Below the pieces are notes generated by a model. It did not search any database, was not told where the DNA came from, and was given only the letters and a program-made list of their open reading frames with translations. Shown in pieces: positions 15,869 through 24,482 of a stretch of DNA of 64,000 bases (positions are counted from its first letter, which is position 1; each line of letters begins with the position of its first letter). The DNA comes from Pseudobutyrivibrio ruminis DSM 9787 (GTDB lineage: Bacteria; Bacillota; Clostridia; Lachnospirales; Lachnospiraceae), in contig NZ_OBMR01000012.1 in the NCBI RefSeq assembly GCF_900218035.1, positions 1-64,000 of the forward strand. Direction: 5' to 3'. Both the position numbers and the translations under genes were made by a program.

Positions 15869-17989
15869 TTACTCATAAAAGTCTACTGCGAGTAAATCCT
15901 CTCCTGCTTTAATTGAACCATCGCCGATACGACGAAGCTTCTGATTACTCTTAAGCTCTGTGCAAAGAACTGGAGTAGCGATTGAAGGTGCATTCTTTGA
16001 GATGAAATCTAAATCAGCTTCCATCAATACATCACCCTTCTTAACCTGCTGTCCAGCCTTAACAAGTACGTTAAAGCCTTCGCCCTTAAGCTTAACTGTA
16101 TCAATACCAAAGTGAAGTAGCATAGCTACATCATCATCTGTCTTGAATCCGATTGCGTGATTTGTATCGAATACGAATACAACTGTACCATCAGCTGGAG
16201 CGTAAACCTTTCCATCTGCTGGTGTGATAACAGCGCCATCACCCATCATCTTCTGTGCAAAAACCTCATCTGGAGTCTCTGATAAATCAGCTGCTGTACC
16301 AGTAAGTGGGCTGCCAAGAACTACTGTCTTAACAAGCTTTCCTGTTGGCTCAGCTGTCTCTTCTGCCTTAGCCTCTTCAGCTACTGCCTCGTTAGCCCCA
16401 TTATATTCTTCATTTGGAGCAGTCTCAAGATAATCTTCAAGATTTGACTTGATAACTGTAACGTGTGGTCCGTAAATAATCTGAACGCCGTTACCCTTGT
16501 GAACTACACCTGAAGCACCTGTGCTCTTAAGTAAAGCATCGTTTACAAGCTCTGGCTTGAAAACTGTACAACGAAGTCTTGTAGCGCAGCAGTCAACATC
16601 AGAGATGTTCTTCTTGCCGCCGAGACCGTTTGTGATCTTTGCAGAAGTCTCGTCAGAAACTGACTCTTTCTTTGCATTGTAATCACTACGTCTGTAAAGC
16701 TTAACTTCCTCTTCTGCGTCTCTACCTGGTGTCTTAAGATCAAACTTCTTAATAAGGAAGCTAAATAAGAAATAATATACTACAAAATAACCTACTCCGA
16801 CAATAGGTACCCAAATCCAGCTTGTTCTAGCATTGCCTGGAAGAATACCGAAAAGTGTTAAGTCGATAAGACCACCTGAGAATGTCATACCAACACCAAC
16901 ACCGCACATATGCATAAGCATGTATGCTGCACCTGCAAATACACAGTGGATACCATAAAGAGCTGGAGCTACGAATAAGAATGTAAACTCGATTGGCTCA
17001 GTGATACCTGTAAGCATAGATGTAAGTGCTGCTGAAAGAAGAAGTCCACCAACTTCCTTTCTCTTCTCTGGAAGAGCTGTACGATACATAGCAAGAGCTG
17101 CTCCAGGAAGACCAAAAATCATAAGTGGGAACTTTCCTGACATAAATCTTGTTGCAGATACTGCGAAGTGCTCAACTGTAGGATCAGCAAGCTGCGCAAA
17201 GAAGATGTTCTGTGCACCTTCGATTACCTGTCCACCAACTTCTAATGTTCCACCAACAGCTGTCTGCCAGAATGGAAGGTAGAATACGTGGTGAAGACCA
17301 AATGGGATGAGAAGTCTCTCCATGAGACCGTATACCCATGTTCCAGCATAACCAGAATCAAGAACAACAGCGCCTACTGCGTAGATACCCTGCTGTACGA
17401 ATGGCCATACGAAGAACATTACGATACCAACTAATGTGTATACCAAACCTGAAACGATAGGTACGAATCTTGTACCACCGAAGAATGATAATACCTGTGG
17501 AAGCTGAATCTTATAGTACTTGTTGTGAAGTGAAGCAACACCAAGTCCTACGATCATACCACCGAATACACCCATCTGTAATGAAGTGATACCACAAACT
17601 GAAGTTGTTGCACCATCAAGAAGTGCCTCTGGGCCACCGTGAATTGTAATCATAGCGCCGATTGAAGCATGCATGATAAGGAATGCAATTGCTGCTGCTA
17701 AAGCTGCTACTTCCTTCTCCTTCTTTGCCATACCGATTGCAACACCGATAGCAAAGATGATTGGTAAGTTAGCAAATACGATATTACCTGCATCAGACAT
17801 AACTGTAAGAATAGCGTTTCCAACTGTTCCAGGGCCTAATGCCTTTGTAAGGTGGTAAGTCTCAAGCATTGTCTCGTTTGTGAATGAACCACCGATTCCA
17901 AGTAACAAACCTGCTACTGGAAGGATTGCGATTGGCAACATGAATGATCTACCAACACGCTGCAATACTGCAAAAATTTTGTCTTTCAT
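15869..17989 (-). CDS. ptsG: PTS system EIICBA, glucose / N-acetylglucosamine class
   Basis: A 706-residue sugar phosphotransferase permease. EIIC membrane domain (1-400, starts RVGRSFMLPIAILPVAGLLLG) with about ten segments; EIIB (about 440-520) with the phosphocysteine in DCCATRLRCTVF; a linker rich in Glu/Ala (AVAEEAKAEETAEP); EIIA (about 560-706) with the phosphohistidine in LLHFGIDTVKLKGEGF. Domain order and length match Bacillus PtsG (about 700). Glucose, glucosamine and N-acetylglucosamine are all possible. It is preceded by a regulated leader and followed by its antiterminator gene. Confidence 0.88.
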   Translation of the reverse strand: MKDKIFAVLQRVGRSFMLPIAILPVAGLLLGIGGSFTNETMLETYHLTKALGPGTVGNAILTVMSDAGNIVFANLPIIFAIGVAIGMAKKEKEVAALAAAIAFLIMHASIGAMITIHGGPEALLDGATTSVCGITSLQMGVFGGMIVGLGVASLHNKYYKIQLPQVLSFFGGTRFVPIVSGLVYTLVGIVMFFVWPFVQQGIYAVGAVVLDSGYAGTWVYGLMERLLIPFGLHHVFYLPFWQTAVGGTLEVGGQVIEGAQNIFFAQLADPTVEHFAVSATRFMSGKFPLMIFGLPGAALAMYRTALPEKRKEVGGLLLSAALTSMLTGITEPIEFTFLFVAPALYGIHCVFAGAAYMLMHMCGVGVGMTFSGGLIDLTLFGILPGNARTSWIWVPIVGVGYFVVYYFLFSFLIKKFDLKTPGRDAEEEVKLYRRSDYNAKKESVSDETSAKITNGLGGKKNISDVDCCATRLRCTVFKPELVNDALLKSTGASGVVHKGNGVQIIYGPHVTVIKSNLEDYLETAPNEEYNGANEAVAEEAKAEETAEPTGKLVKTVVLGSPLTGTAADLSETPDEVFAQKMMGDGAVITPADGKVYAPADGTVVFVFDTNHAIGFKTDDDVAMLLHFGIDTVKLKGEGFNVLVKAGQQVKKGDVLMEADLDFISKNAPSIATPVLCTELKSNQKLRRIGDGSIKAGEDLLAVDFYE

Positions 17990-18095
17990 TTAAAGTACTC
18001 CTTTTCACTATACATTTTCCCGTATCTATGTGAATGAGCCTTTTAATGAATCTCAAATCACCAATTTGGCAACATTTGAGGATTTATGGGCATAG

Positions 18096-18146
18096 AAAAA
18101 GGCACGAACCCACATAAATACAATAAGTTTATGCATAGTTCGTGCC
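18096..18146 (-). terminator. Leader terminator (attenuator) of the ptsG operon
   Basis: On the minus strand GGCACGAAC (18146-18138), a 28-nt loop and GTTCGTGCC (18109-18101) form a 9-bp stem followed by TTTTT. It lies between the promoter and the ptsG ATG. The sequence just before it (minus strand, about 18175-18138; GTAACTTGTAACCAATCAAGGCAC) overlaps the 5' arm, as ribonucleic antiterminator sites of BglG-type proteins do. The antiterminator site itself is inferred. A further hairpin (CTCAAAT 18052-18058, ATTTGAG 18074-18080) lies between the terminator and the start codon; its role is unknown. Confidence 0.85.
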
Positions 18147-18180
18147 TTGATTGGTTACAAGTTACACACTACAAGACAGT

Positions 18181-18209
18181 AAGATAGCATGCAATTGATT
18201 CGCTGTCAA
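18181..18209 (-). promoter_or_regulatory. Promoter of the ptsG operon
   Basis: Minus-strand TTGACA (18209-18204), 17-nt spacer, TATCTT (18186-18181). Immediately upstream are two direct copies of TTTACGAAAC-like sequence and AAACGTTT (18210-18240). The latter loosely resembles a CcpA cre site (CGTAAACGTTTAAG on the plus strand). Confidence 0.75.
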
Positions 18210-18307
18210 TAGTTTCGTAAAAGTTTCGTAAACGTTTAAGTTCCTATTTTTTCGCTTACCTGTCTATTTTTATTGAAAGAATCCACTTAACTTTATAAAA
18301 TCAGAGT

Positions 18308-19216
18308 ATGGAATATATAAGTTTATCTGATTATTTAAAGGAAAAATACAATACAAAGGTCTACAAGCTGTCACTTTCATCTGGCTGCTCCTGCCCTAAC
18401 AGAGACGGAAAAATAAGCACCGGTGGATGCATCTTCTGTTCTGAAGGAGGCTCGGGTGATTTTGCCAGCTCTTATAATACAGACATAGAGCAACAGATTA
18501 TCCAAGCCAAATCCAGGGTTGATCAAAAAATATCAAATAAAATCCCAGAGTCTGAGCGAAAATATATAGCCTATTTTCAATCCTTCACTAATACTTATGG
18601 AGATGAAAAACGCTTAATGAAGCTTTTTGAAGAAACAATCAGCTTTCCATATATCGTTGGCATATCTATTGGAACTCGTCCCGACTGTCTTTCTGATGAA
18701 ATGATAGCCTTTTTAGGTAAGCTAAATCAGAAAAAGGAAGTTTGGGTAGAGCTGGGATTACAAACTATCCACGAAGATACGGCTAGATTCATTAACAGAG
18801 GCTACCAGTTAAATGTATTCGAAGATGCATACAAACGACTTACTGATGCAGGGCTTAAAGTTGTAGTCCATGTGATTTTGGGCCTTCCAGGAGAATCCAC
18901 AAAAGACATGATTGAATCTGTAAAATACTTGAGCCAGCTCTCTCCTGCTTTATTTGGAATAAAGCTACAGCTTCTTCATATTTTGACTGGAACAAAGCTT
19001 GCTGATATCTATAATGAGAATCCTTTTCATGTTTTCACACTTGAGGAATACTGCCAGGTTGTAGGTGAATGTCTCAAGGTTCTTCCAAAGGAGACAGTTA
19101 TTCACAGACTCACTGGAGATGGACCAAAAAAGCTCCTTATCGCACCCCTTTGGAGTGGCAATAAGAAGCTTGTAATGAACACTATGAGAAAATACATTAA
19201 GGAACTTGATAGTTAA
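18308..19216 (+). CDS. Radical SAM protein, YhcC / TIGR01212 family
   Basis: A 302-residue radical SAM protein. The 4Fe-4S site is the longer-spaced form of the YhcC family, CSCPNRDGKISTGGCIFCSEGG (about 24-45), with the final CIFC typical of TIGR01212. IGTRPDCLSDE, ELGLQTIHEDTARFINRGY and VHVILGLPGES are conserved Elp3-like core motifs. The reaction is unknown; the family is widespread and presumed to act on RNA or another macromolecule. It runs convergent to the cobalamin operon, and the two stop codons overlap (TAA at 19214-19216 against TAA at 19215-19213), with no terminator between. The ribosome site is weak. Confidence 0.87.
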   Translation: MEYISLSDYLKEKYNTKVYKLSLSSGCSCPNRDGKISTGGCIFCSEGGSGDFASSYNTDIEQQIIQAKSRVDQKISNKIPESERKYIAYFQSFTNTYGDEKRLMKLFEETISFPYIVGISIGTRPDCLSDEMIAFLGKLNQKKEVWVELGLQTIHEDTARFINRGYQLNVFEDAYKRLTDAGLKVVVHVILGLPGESTKDMIESVKYLSQLSPALFGIKLQLLHILTGTKLADIYNENPFHVFTLEEYCQVVGECLKVLPKETVIHRLTGDGPKKLLIAPLWSGNKKLVMNTMRKYIKELDS

Positions 19217-20253
19217 CCCTTAACTATACTTTCTATTGCTGAAAGCAGCCCTTCGTTTTCGTTGTGCTGCTTTATAGCAACTCTGTAAAAGCCCTTAGTA
19301 AGTCCCTTAAAATCAGAGCAATCTCTAATCAAAATATTGTATTCTAAAAGCTTTTCTTTTAAATCTGATATATCACACTTGAATAGAATGTAATTGGAAT
19401 CTGATGGATAAACTTTAAATCCTAAATCCCTTAGTCCTGCAGATAAATACGTTCTTCCATCATTAATAATTCTAACTGATTCTGAAATGTAATCCTGATG
19501 CTTCAAACACTCGGCCCCAGCCATTTGGGCGAATATAGATAAATTCCACTCAGGCAAATGCATCTTAATAGCATCAGCTAATGATTGTCTGCAAATTGCA
19601 TATCCTATTCTTACACCTGGGATAGCGAAGGTTTTTGTGAAGGCTCTAAGCACAATAACATTTTTATAATTTCGTATATTGTAAGCCAATGACAATTCCT
19701 TTTCTTTTCCTGTAAGTGTTAAGAAACATTCATCCACTACAACTACTGTCCCCTGCTTTTCACATAGGGAAATGATTTCATCCAGCAATGTCTTTTCTAT
19801 AAGCAAGCCATTAGGATTATTCGGTGTGGTCAGAAATAGGATGTTTGGCTTTTCATCCTTGATTTTATCTATTAAATCGTCCTTTACTGCAAAATCATCC
19901 TCTTCTCTGAGGTAATGATAAATAATATTACAATCCGGTGCTGCTCCTGTAATACAATGTTCGTATCCTGAAAAGCTAGGCGCTAAAAGCACAGCCTTTT
20001 TAGGTGTAAATGTATGGCATATAGCCATTATCAATTCGGATGCACCATTTCCAAAAACAACTTCGGTTTCTAATAAATCAAATATAGCAGCTGTACCCCT
20101 TGCTAACTGCTCGTGATAAATATCAGGGTATTTATTAGCATGTAATGCCGCTTCAGTTAATACCCATTGCACCTCTGAAGGAACTCCAAGAGGGTTTATA
20201 TTAACTGAGAAGTCGAAGTGTATGTTGTTTCTGTAGATGTCTCCTCCATGCAT
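19213..20253 (-). CDS. cobD: Threonine-phosphate decarboxylase (cobalamin loop)
   Basis: A 346-residue PLP-dependent enzyme of the histidinol-phosphate aminotransferase fold. The N-terminus MHGGDIYRN…DFSVNINPLG is diagnostic for the CobD/CobC-type threonine-phosphate decarboxylase, which makes (R)-1-aminopropan-2-ol phosphate for the nucleotide loop. FGNGASELI is the cofactor phosphate region, and the PLP lysine is in RAFTKTFAIPGVRIGYA (about 218). It is the last gene of the cobalamin operon, 18 nt after cbiB. Naming is confused between pathways (CobD of Salmonella, CobC of Pseudomonas). The kinase that makes threonine phosphate is not in the window. Confidence 0.9.
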   Translation of the reverse strand: MHGGDIYRNNIHFDFSVNINPLGVPSEVQWVLTEAALHANKYPDIYHEQLARGTAAIFDLLETEVVFGNGASELIMAICHTFTPKKAVLLAPSFSGYEHCITGAAPDCNIIYHYLREEDDFAVKDDLIDKIKDEKPNILFLTTPNNPNGLLIEKTLLDEIISLCEKQGTVVVVDECFLTLTGKEKELSLAYNIRNYKNVIVLRAFTKTFAIPGVRIGYAICRQSLADAIKMHLPEWNLSIFAQMAGAECLKHQDYISESVRIINDGRTYLSAGLRDLGFKVYPSDSNYILFKCDISDLKEKLLEYNILIRDCSDFKGLTKGFYRVAIKQHNENEGLLSAIESIVKG

Positions 20254-20271
20254 GTCAAAATCTCCTTACAA

Positions 20272-21228
20272 CTATAAAACTAAAATAACAACACATAATA
20301 ATTCGCAAACCACCGATGTAGCAAGCATCAGCTTGTTCGCTCTTTTAATATCTTCAAGCTCTACAGCTCTAAGTTCATCTCCAATAAATGGCTTCTCTAC
20401 AATTTTTCCAAAATAGCTTGCTGGGCCAGCCAGCTTAATTCCAAGAGCTCCTGCGCAAGCACTTTCAGTTTGTGCGGAATTTGGACTGGCATGATTGTAT
20501 CTGTCCCTTTTGAAAATCCTAAATGCATTTGACATGCTATAGCCTGGCCCCAAAAACAGGCAGGATAAAATCATTAAAAGTGCACTGATTCTAGCAGGAA
20601 TATAATTTACAATGTCATCCAGCTTTGCAGCATATTTTCCAAAGTCGTAGAATCTGTCATTTTTGTAACCTATCATGGAATCCATGGTGTTGATAGCTTT
20701 GTAAGCCATACCCAAAACAGGTCCACCAATAGCTAAATAAACCATCGGAGCAATCACACCATCTGATGTGTTCTCTGCCACAGTTTCCACTGCAGCCTTT
20801 GTCACACCAGTTTCATCCAAAGAAGCTGTGTCTCGTCCGACTATCATAGACACTGCCTCTCTTCCAGCTTCAAGCCCTCTCTCCTTTAAAGCATGATATA
20901 CTTTCATACTTTCAGTATAGAGGCTCTTGGAAGCAAGACACTGATAGCTCATTACAGATTCTATTATAATTCCAAAATATGAATTAATCGTGTAAGAAAC
21001 CACTAAAATAGCGGCTGATATCAATATCGTAGCAAGAATTACAAGAATAACCAGAATCAAACCATTTCTATTTTTCTTTTTAGATGTGTACTCCTGCTTA
21101 AGGAGTTTGTTTGTAAGGTAATCAATCAGCTTTCCAATCCATCTTACAGGATGTGGCAAGCAATAAGGATCACCTATTAAAAGGTCTAGTACAAAGCCCG
21201 CTATAAAGGCCGTCATGTGATAAATCAA
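20272..21228 (-). CDS. cbiB: Adenosylcobinamide-phosphate synthase CbiB
   Basis: A 318-residue membrane protein that joins aminopropanol phosphate to adenosylcobyric acid. Family signatures are LDLLIGDPYCLPHPVRWIG near the start, DTASLDETGVTKAAVETVAENTSDGVIAP (about 132-160), YKAINTMDSMIGYKNDRF and SPNSAQTESACAGALGI. Several hydrophobic segments are present. The start overlaps the end of the upstream phosphatase gene by up to 59 nt; the second ATG (21216) begins directly before the conserved segment and could be the true start. It is normal in length. Confidence 0.93.
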   Translation of the reverse strand: MIYHMTAFIAGFVLDLLIGDPYCLPHPVRWIGKLIDYLTNKLLKQEYTSKKKNRNGLILVILVILATILISAAILVVSYTINSYFGIIIESVMSYQCLASKSLYTESMKVYHALKERGLEAGREAVSMIVGRDTASLDETGVTKAAVETVAENTSDGVIAPMVYLAIGGPVLGMAYKAINTMDSMIGYKNDRFYDFGKYAAKLDDIVNYIPARISALLMILSCLFLGPGYSMSNAFRIFKRDRYNHASPNSAQTESACAGALGIKLAGPASYFGKIVEKPFIGDELRAVELEDIKRANKLMLATSVVCELLCVVILVL

Positions 21229-21748
21229 ATGTGTATCCCTCGCCGTTTTCTACGTGATATGAATAATAATCTCCCCCAAATATATTGCTTAAAATGGCCA
21301 TGATTGTGCCACCATGAGCAACAACCGAAATGTTTGCATAATCCTGGCTTTGTTCTAAAAGCTTTTCAAAGCCCTTCATAGCTCTTGATGAAGCCTGGTT
21401 TCTGCTTTCTCCTCCAGGAAAAGGAGCTTCTCCATTAGATTCAATCCAGAATTGATATTCCTTATCTCCTGAAAGCTCCTGATAGTTCTTTCCTTCAAAT
21501 CTGCCAAAATCCGTCTCTCTAAGATCCGTAATTACAATTGGTTCCATATCTGGATAAATAATTTTTGCTGTTTGAAGGCATCGCATCATAGGACTTGAAA
21601 AAACAATATCTGCTTTGGGATAAGCTCTTGTTTTTATTTCAAGTTCCCCTTCTGAACTAAGAGCCTCATCAGTAATACCCACATATCTCTTCTCACGATT
21701 TCCTGATGTTTTGCCATGCCTAATAAGAGTAATTGTTCTATCCATCAT
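21170..21748 (-). CDS. cobC: Histidine phosphatase, alpha-ribazole-phosphatase type (CobC)
   Basis: A 192-residue phosphoglycerate-mutase-fold phosphatase. The phospho-histidine motif is LIRHGKTSGN (8-17). ETDFGRFEGKNYQEL (about 79-93) and VVAHGGTIMAIL (about 143) are the other active-site segments. Position between cobU-like and cbiB genes fits the phosphatase acting on alpha-ribazole 5'-phosphate or cobalamin 5'-phosphate. Its last about 20 codons overlap the start of cbiB in another frame, an unusually long overlap. Confidence 0.85.
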   Translation of the reverse strand: MMDRTITLIRHGKTSGNREKRYVGITDEALSSEGELEIKTRAYPKADIVFSSPMMRCLQTAKIIYPDMEPIVITDLRETDFGRFEGKNYQELSGDKEYQFWIESNGEAPFPGGESRNQASSRAMKGFEKLLEQSQDYANISVVAHGGTIMAILSNIFGGDYYSYHVENGEGYTFDLSHDGLYSGLCTRPFNR

Positions 21749-22077
21749 TTAATCCTTTGACCAATACCAAGCACAACCCTGTGGACTTCCTCGGCTTCCT
21801 TTGCAAGCTCGATCAGAATGCGTCCGGAAACCTCTCGCCATTCATTATCCTTTTCATCCATTGGAACAACGCCGTTTCCCAGTTCATCTGCTATAAGAAC
21901 CCAGTCGCCTTCGGAAATAGCTTCATGGATTTCTTTTAAAATAGCTTCCTGTCCCATGCCTTCATCCATTCTTTTTTTAATAAAAAGATGAAGCTGATTA
22001 AAGAATCTGCAATTTGGAAAATTGCTTGTAGCATATTCTGTTTTCCCTTGATAGCTTCCGCCTACTATTAAAACCAT
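21745..22077 (-). CDS. Short CobU-like P-loop protein (truncated paralog)
   Basis: A 110-residue protein with P-loop VGGSYQGKTEYA (about 5-16), DWVLIADELGNGVVPMDEKD (about 62-81) and ending VVLGIGQRIK. These match the beginning, middle and end of adenosylcobinamide kinase/guanylyltransferase (CobU, about 180 residues), but about 70 residues are missing. In particular, the GxxRHRxxR region that carries the guanylylated histidine in CobU is absent. A full cobU lies two genes upstream. ATG at 22077 places the P-loop directly at the N-terminus; a GTG at 22095 is an alternative. It lies 4 nt after cobS in a translated operon, so it is probably functional, perhaps as a partner or NTP-binding regulator. 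Confidence 0.7.
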   Translation of the reverse strand: MVLIVGGSYQGKTEYATSNFPNCRFFNQLHLFIKKRMDEGMGQEAILKEIHEAISEGDWVLIADELGNGVVPMDEKDNEWREVSGRILIELAKEAEEVHRVVLGIGQRIK

Positions 22078-22081
22078 ATAA

Positions 22082-22843
22082 TCACCAATTAACACTTGTT
22101 ATGCCAAGAATAACTGCTATTAAAACCTCAGCATTTACAACAAACCATCCCATAACATCTCCGGTTATACCGCCTAGCAATCTTTTAGCTTTTCTCATAT
22201 CTATGATTGCTGTTTCAATTCCCATTATTGCCATAAAAATGCCATATAAAGGATTTAAATATATGCTAAACAAAATAACTAAGATAAGCTGGATAAGTAA
22301 TGCTACAAAAACCACCTTATCACTTGCCGTTTTAGCTTCTGTATGTAGCAATCCATCTTCCTTTGCCTTCTTGCAGCGAACAACACAGATGCCACTTAAC
22401 GCTCTTGAAACAAAAAAACTAAAACACCAAATTGTAAATGCTTCTTTTGACATCAATAAAACCATTGCCAAAAAAAGTATTCCTACCGTAATTACGTTAA
22501 TTACAGAAAAGGCTCCAATATGAGGGTCCTTTAAAATCTCTAATCTCTTCTCCTTGGTTTGCCATGAACTCATGGCATCTTCCATGTCCATAAAGCCATC
22601 TAAATGAAAGCCACCTGTTACACCCAAAGGAATGGCGATTGCAAGCAACGCCATCACAAGGCTTGGAATCTGATATGTCTCATAGAAAATATATAGTAAA
22701 TATTCAAGTCCACCAATTACGGCTCCTACCCAAGGGAAGAATATCAAATGATATTTCATATCCTCTGATTCCCAATTGAACCTTGGCATTGGTATTCTCG
22801 AATACATGGAAAAAGCCACAATAAATGCTTTTATAATTTTCAT
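22082..22843 (-). CDS. cobS: Adenosylcobinamide-GDP ribazoletransferase CobS
   Basis: A 253-residue polytopic membrane enzyme that couples alpha-ribazole (phosphate) to adenosylcobinamide-GDP in the final assembly step. FSMYSRIPMPRFNW near the start and GGFHLDGFMDMEDAMSSW (about 76-93; Asp-rich metal site) are diagnostic. LLGGITGDVMGWFVV near the C-terminus is the other family signature. Six to seven hydrophobic segments. It overlaps cobU by 4 nt. Confidence 0.94.
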   Translation of the reverse strand: MKIIKAFIVAFSMYSRIPMPRFNWESEDMKYHLIFFPWVGAVIGGLEYLLYIFYETYQIPSLVMALLAIAIPLGVTGGFHLDGFMDMEDAMSSWQTKEKRLEILKDPHIGAFSVINVITVGILFLAMVLLMSKEAFTIWCFSFFVSRALSGICVVRCKKAKEDGLLHTEAKTASDKVVFVALLIQLILVILFSIYLNPLYGIFMAIMGIETAIIDMRKAKRLLGGITGDVMGWFVVNAEVLIAVILGITSVNW

Positions 22844-23400
22844 AATTTTATTCCTATTCCTACAACTACTTCGTATACTTCTTCTGCAACTGCAGCAAGC
22901 TTTCGATTGATAGCACCTAACGCTCTTAAGTACTCTTTTGTACCAACGTCATAGGATATGCCATCTTCAAATACATTGTTTGTAACAATCACAAGAGAAG
23001 AAACGCTTTCTTCAAGCTCCTTCACATCCGAAAGTATCTTTGCAACACAATCATCTGCCGAATTAATCTCGCCATCTCTAAACATTTCGTTGGCCACTAG
23101 ATTAGACATACATTCCAGTAGAACTATTTCTCCATCTAAGTCAGCCTTGTTTGTAGAGAAATCTCCCGAGTCAATGCTGTCGATTTCAGATATGGCATTT
23201 ACGATATCCACATCATGCTCTAAAGTTACAAAGCCTTTGCCTTGCCTGAGATTTCTGTGACGCATGATTCTATCCTTAGCATCATCGCTGTGCTTCATAG
23301 TCGCAAGGTAATATTTATTTTTATATCCTGTGGTGCAAACAAGGTTCTCTGCATATTCAGATTTACCACTACTGCTTCCACCATAAACTAATGTAATCAT
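22840..23400 (-). CDS. cobU: Adenosylcobinamide kinase / guanylyltransferase CobU
   Basis: A 186-residue bifunctional enzyme that phosphorylates adenosylcobinamide and then activates it with GTP. Walker A is VYGGSSSGKSEYAE (5-18). DAKDRIMRHRNLRQGKGFVTLE (about 40-61) holds the guanylylated histidine region, VLLECMSNLVANEMF the Walker B/structural segment, and VTNNVFEDG the conserved acidic site. Normal length. It overlaps both neighbours by 4 nt, indicating translational coupling with cobT and cobS. Confidence 0.93.
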   Translation of the reverse strand: MITLVYGGSSSGKSEYAENLVCTTGYKNKYYLATMKHSDDAKDRIMRHRNLRQGKGFVTLEHDVDIVNAISEIDSIDSGDFSTNKADLDGEIVLLECMSNLVANEMFRDGEINSADDCVAKILSDVKELEESVSSLVIVTNNVFEDGISYDVGTKEYLRALGAINRKLAAVAEEVYEVVVGIGIKL

Positions 23401-24482
23401 TTTGCCTCTGAAAAGTTTTCGTATTGATCAACTCCGGAATCGCCGAATTTAAGTGCATCATGAAAAGCTACATCTGCAAGACGAAGACTTGGCACTACCA
23501 TCACTGCACCTGCCCCTTCGCCAACTGCCATCTTTGCATCGATGACTGGCTCCAAAGAAAGCTTAGATGCAAGCTTCATTGCAACTGGCTCCTTGCTGAT
23601 ATGAGAAGGGATCATGTAATCCTTTGTATTATCAAGAAGTCTGTCTGCCACTAAAGCAGAAACCATGCTCAGCATACCATCCAAAATAACCGGGATTTTG
23701 TAGAGAGCGCCGCCTAAAATCATACCTGTCATTGCAGCCAGCTCCAATCCTCCGAAGTTACTGCAGATTTCTACTGGTGATAATCCACTGTACATTGAGA
23801 GCGCCATAGAAACTACTGCACGCTTCTTGCTAAAGGCTTCATCATCAAGACCTGCCCCGCGACCGGTGACAGCCTCTGCATTTAAATCAAGCAAATACCC
23901 TGCCATTACAGCAGCCGATGTGGTATTACCAATTCCCATTTCTCCCACAAGAAGACATGTAAATCCTTGTTCCTTGCTTTCCTTGGCAAGGTCCATACCA
24001 ACCTGAACAGCTCTGCAAAATTCTTCCACTGACATTGCTGGTTGCTTTAGGAAATTGCATGTTCCATATTTAACTCGTCTGTTTAATGTGTAGGGAACTT
24101 CCTTTGGACTGTTTATTCCCACATCAACAGATACAACATCTATACCAAGAGATTTTGCCATTGTGCCAGCAGTTGTAAGCCCTTTGCCTATATTAGTGGC
24201 ACAGATACGTGTAACATCCTGGCTTGTCTGGCTAACGCCTTCCTCAACAACACCATGATCTCCGCAGAACACAACAAGACGCATATGGTATAAATCTGGA
24301 CTTTCAAAGCCTTGAATTGCAGCAATTTTTGAATGGATATTTTCAAAGGCTCCAAAGCTATCAATTGGCTTTGAAACTCTGTCCCATTCCTTTTTCATTT
24401 TTGCAAAAGCATCTTTGTTGACTGGTTCTAGCTTAATTTTGTTTTCAAGAATGTCGTCAATTAAAAATCTAGTTTCTCCCAT
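23397..24482 (-). CDS. cobT: Nicotinate-nucleotide:dimethylbenzimidazole phosphoribosyltransferase CobT
   Basis: A 361-residue CobT, which activates the lower-ligand base as its alpha-riboside phosphate. VVFCGDHGVVEEGVS (about 70-84), GEMGIGNTTSAAVMAGYLL (about 175) and TGRGAGLDDE (about 200) are signature segments. The catalytic Glu near the C-terminus is in VGEGAGAVMVVP. No genes for making dimethylbenzimidazole are nearby, so the natural base may be acquired or be another benzimidazole or purine. Confidence 0.94.
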   Translation of the reverse strand: MGETRFLIDDILENKIKLEPVNKDAFAKMKKEWDRVSKPIDSFGAFENIHSKIAAIQGFESPDLYHMRLVVFCGDHGVVEEGVSQTSQDVTRICATNIGKGLTTAGTMAKSLGIDVVSVDVGINSPKEVPYTLNRRVKYGTCNFLKQPAMSVEEFCRAVQVGMDLAKESKEQGFTCLLVGEMGIGNTTSAAVMAGYLLDLNAEAVTGRGAGLDDEAFSKKRAVVSMALSMYSGLSPVEICSNFGGLELAAMTGMILGGALYKIPVILDGMLSMVSALVADRLLDNTKDYMIPSHISKEPVAMKLASKLSLEPVIDAKMAVGEGAGAVMVVPSLRLADVAFHDALKFGDSGVDQYENFSEAK

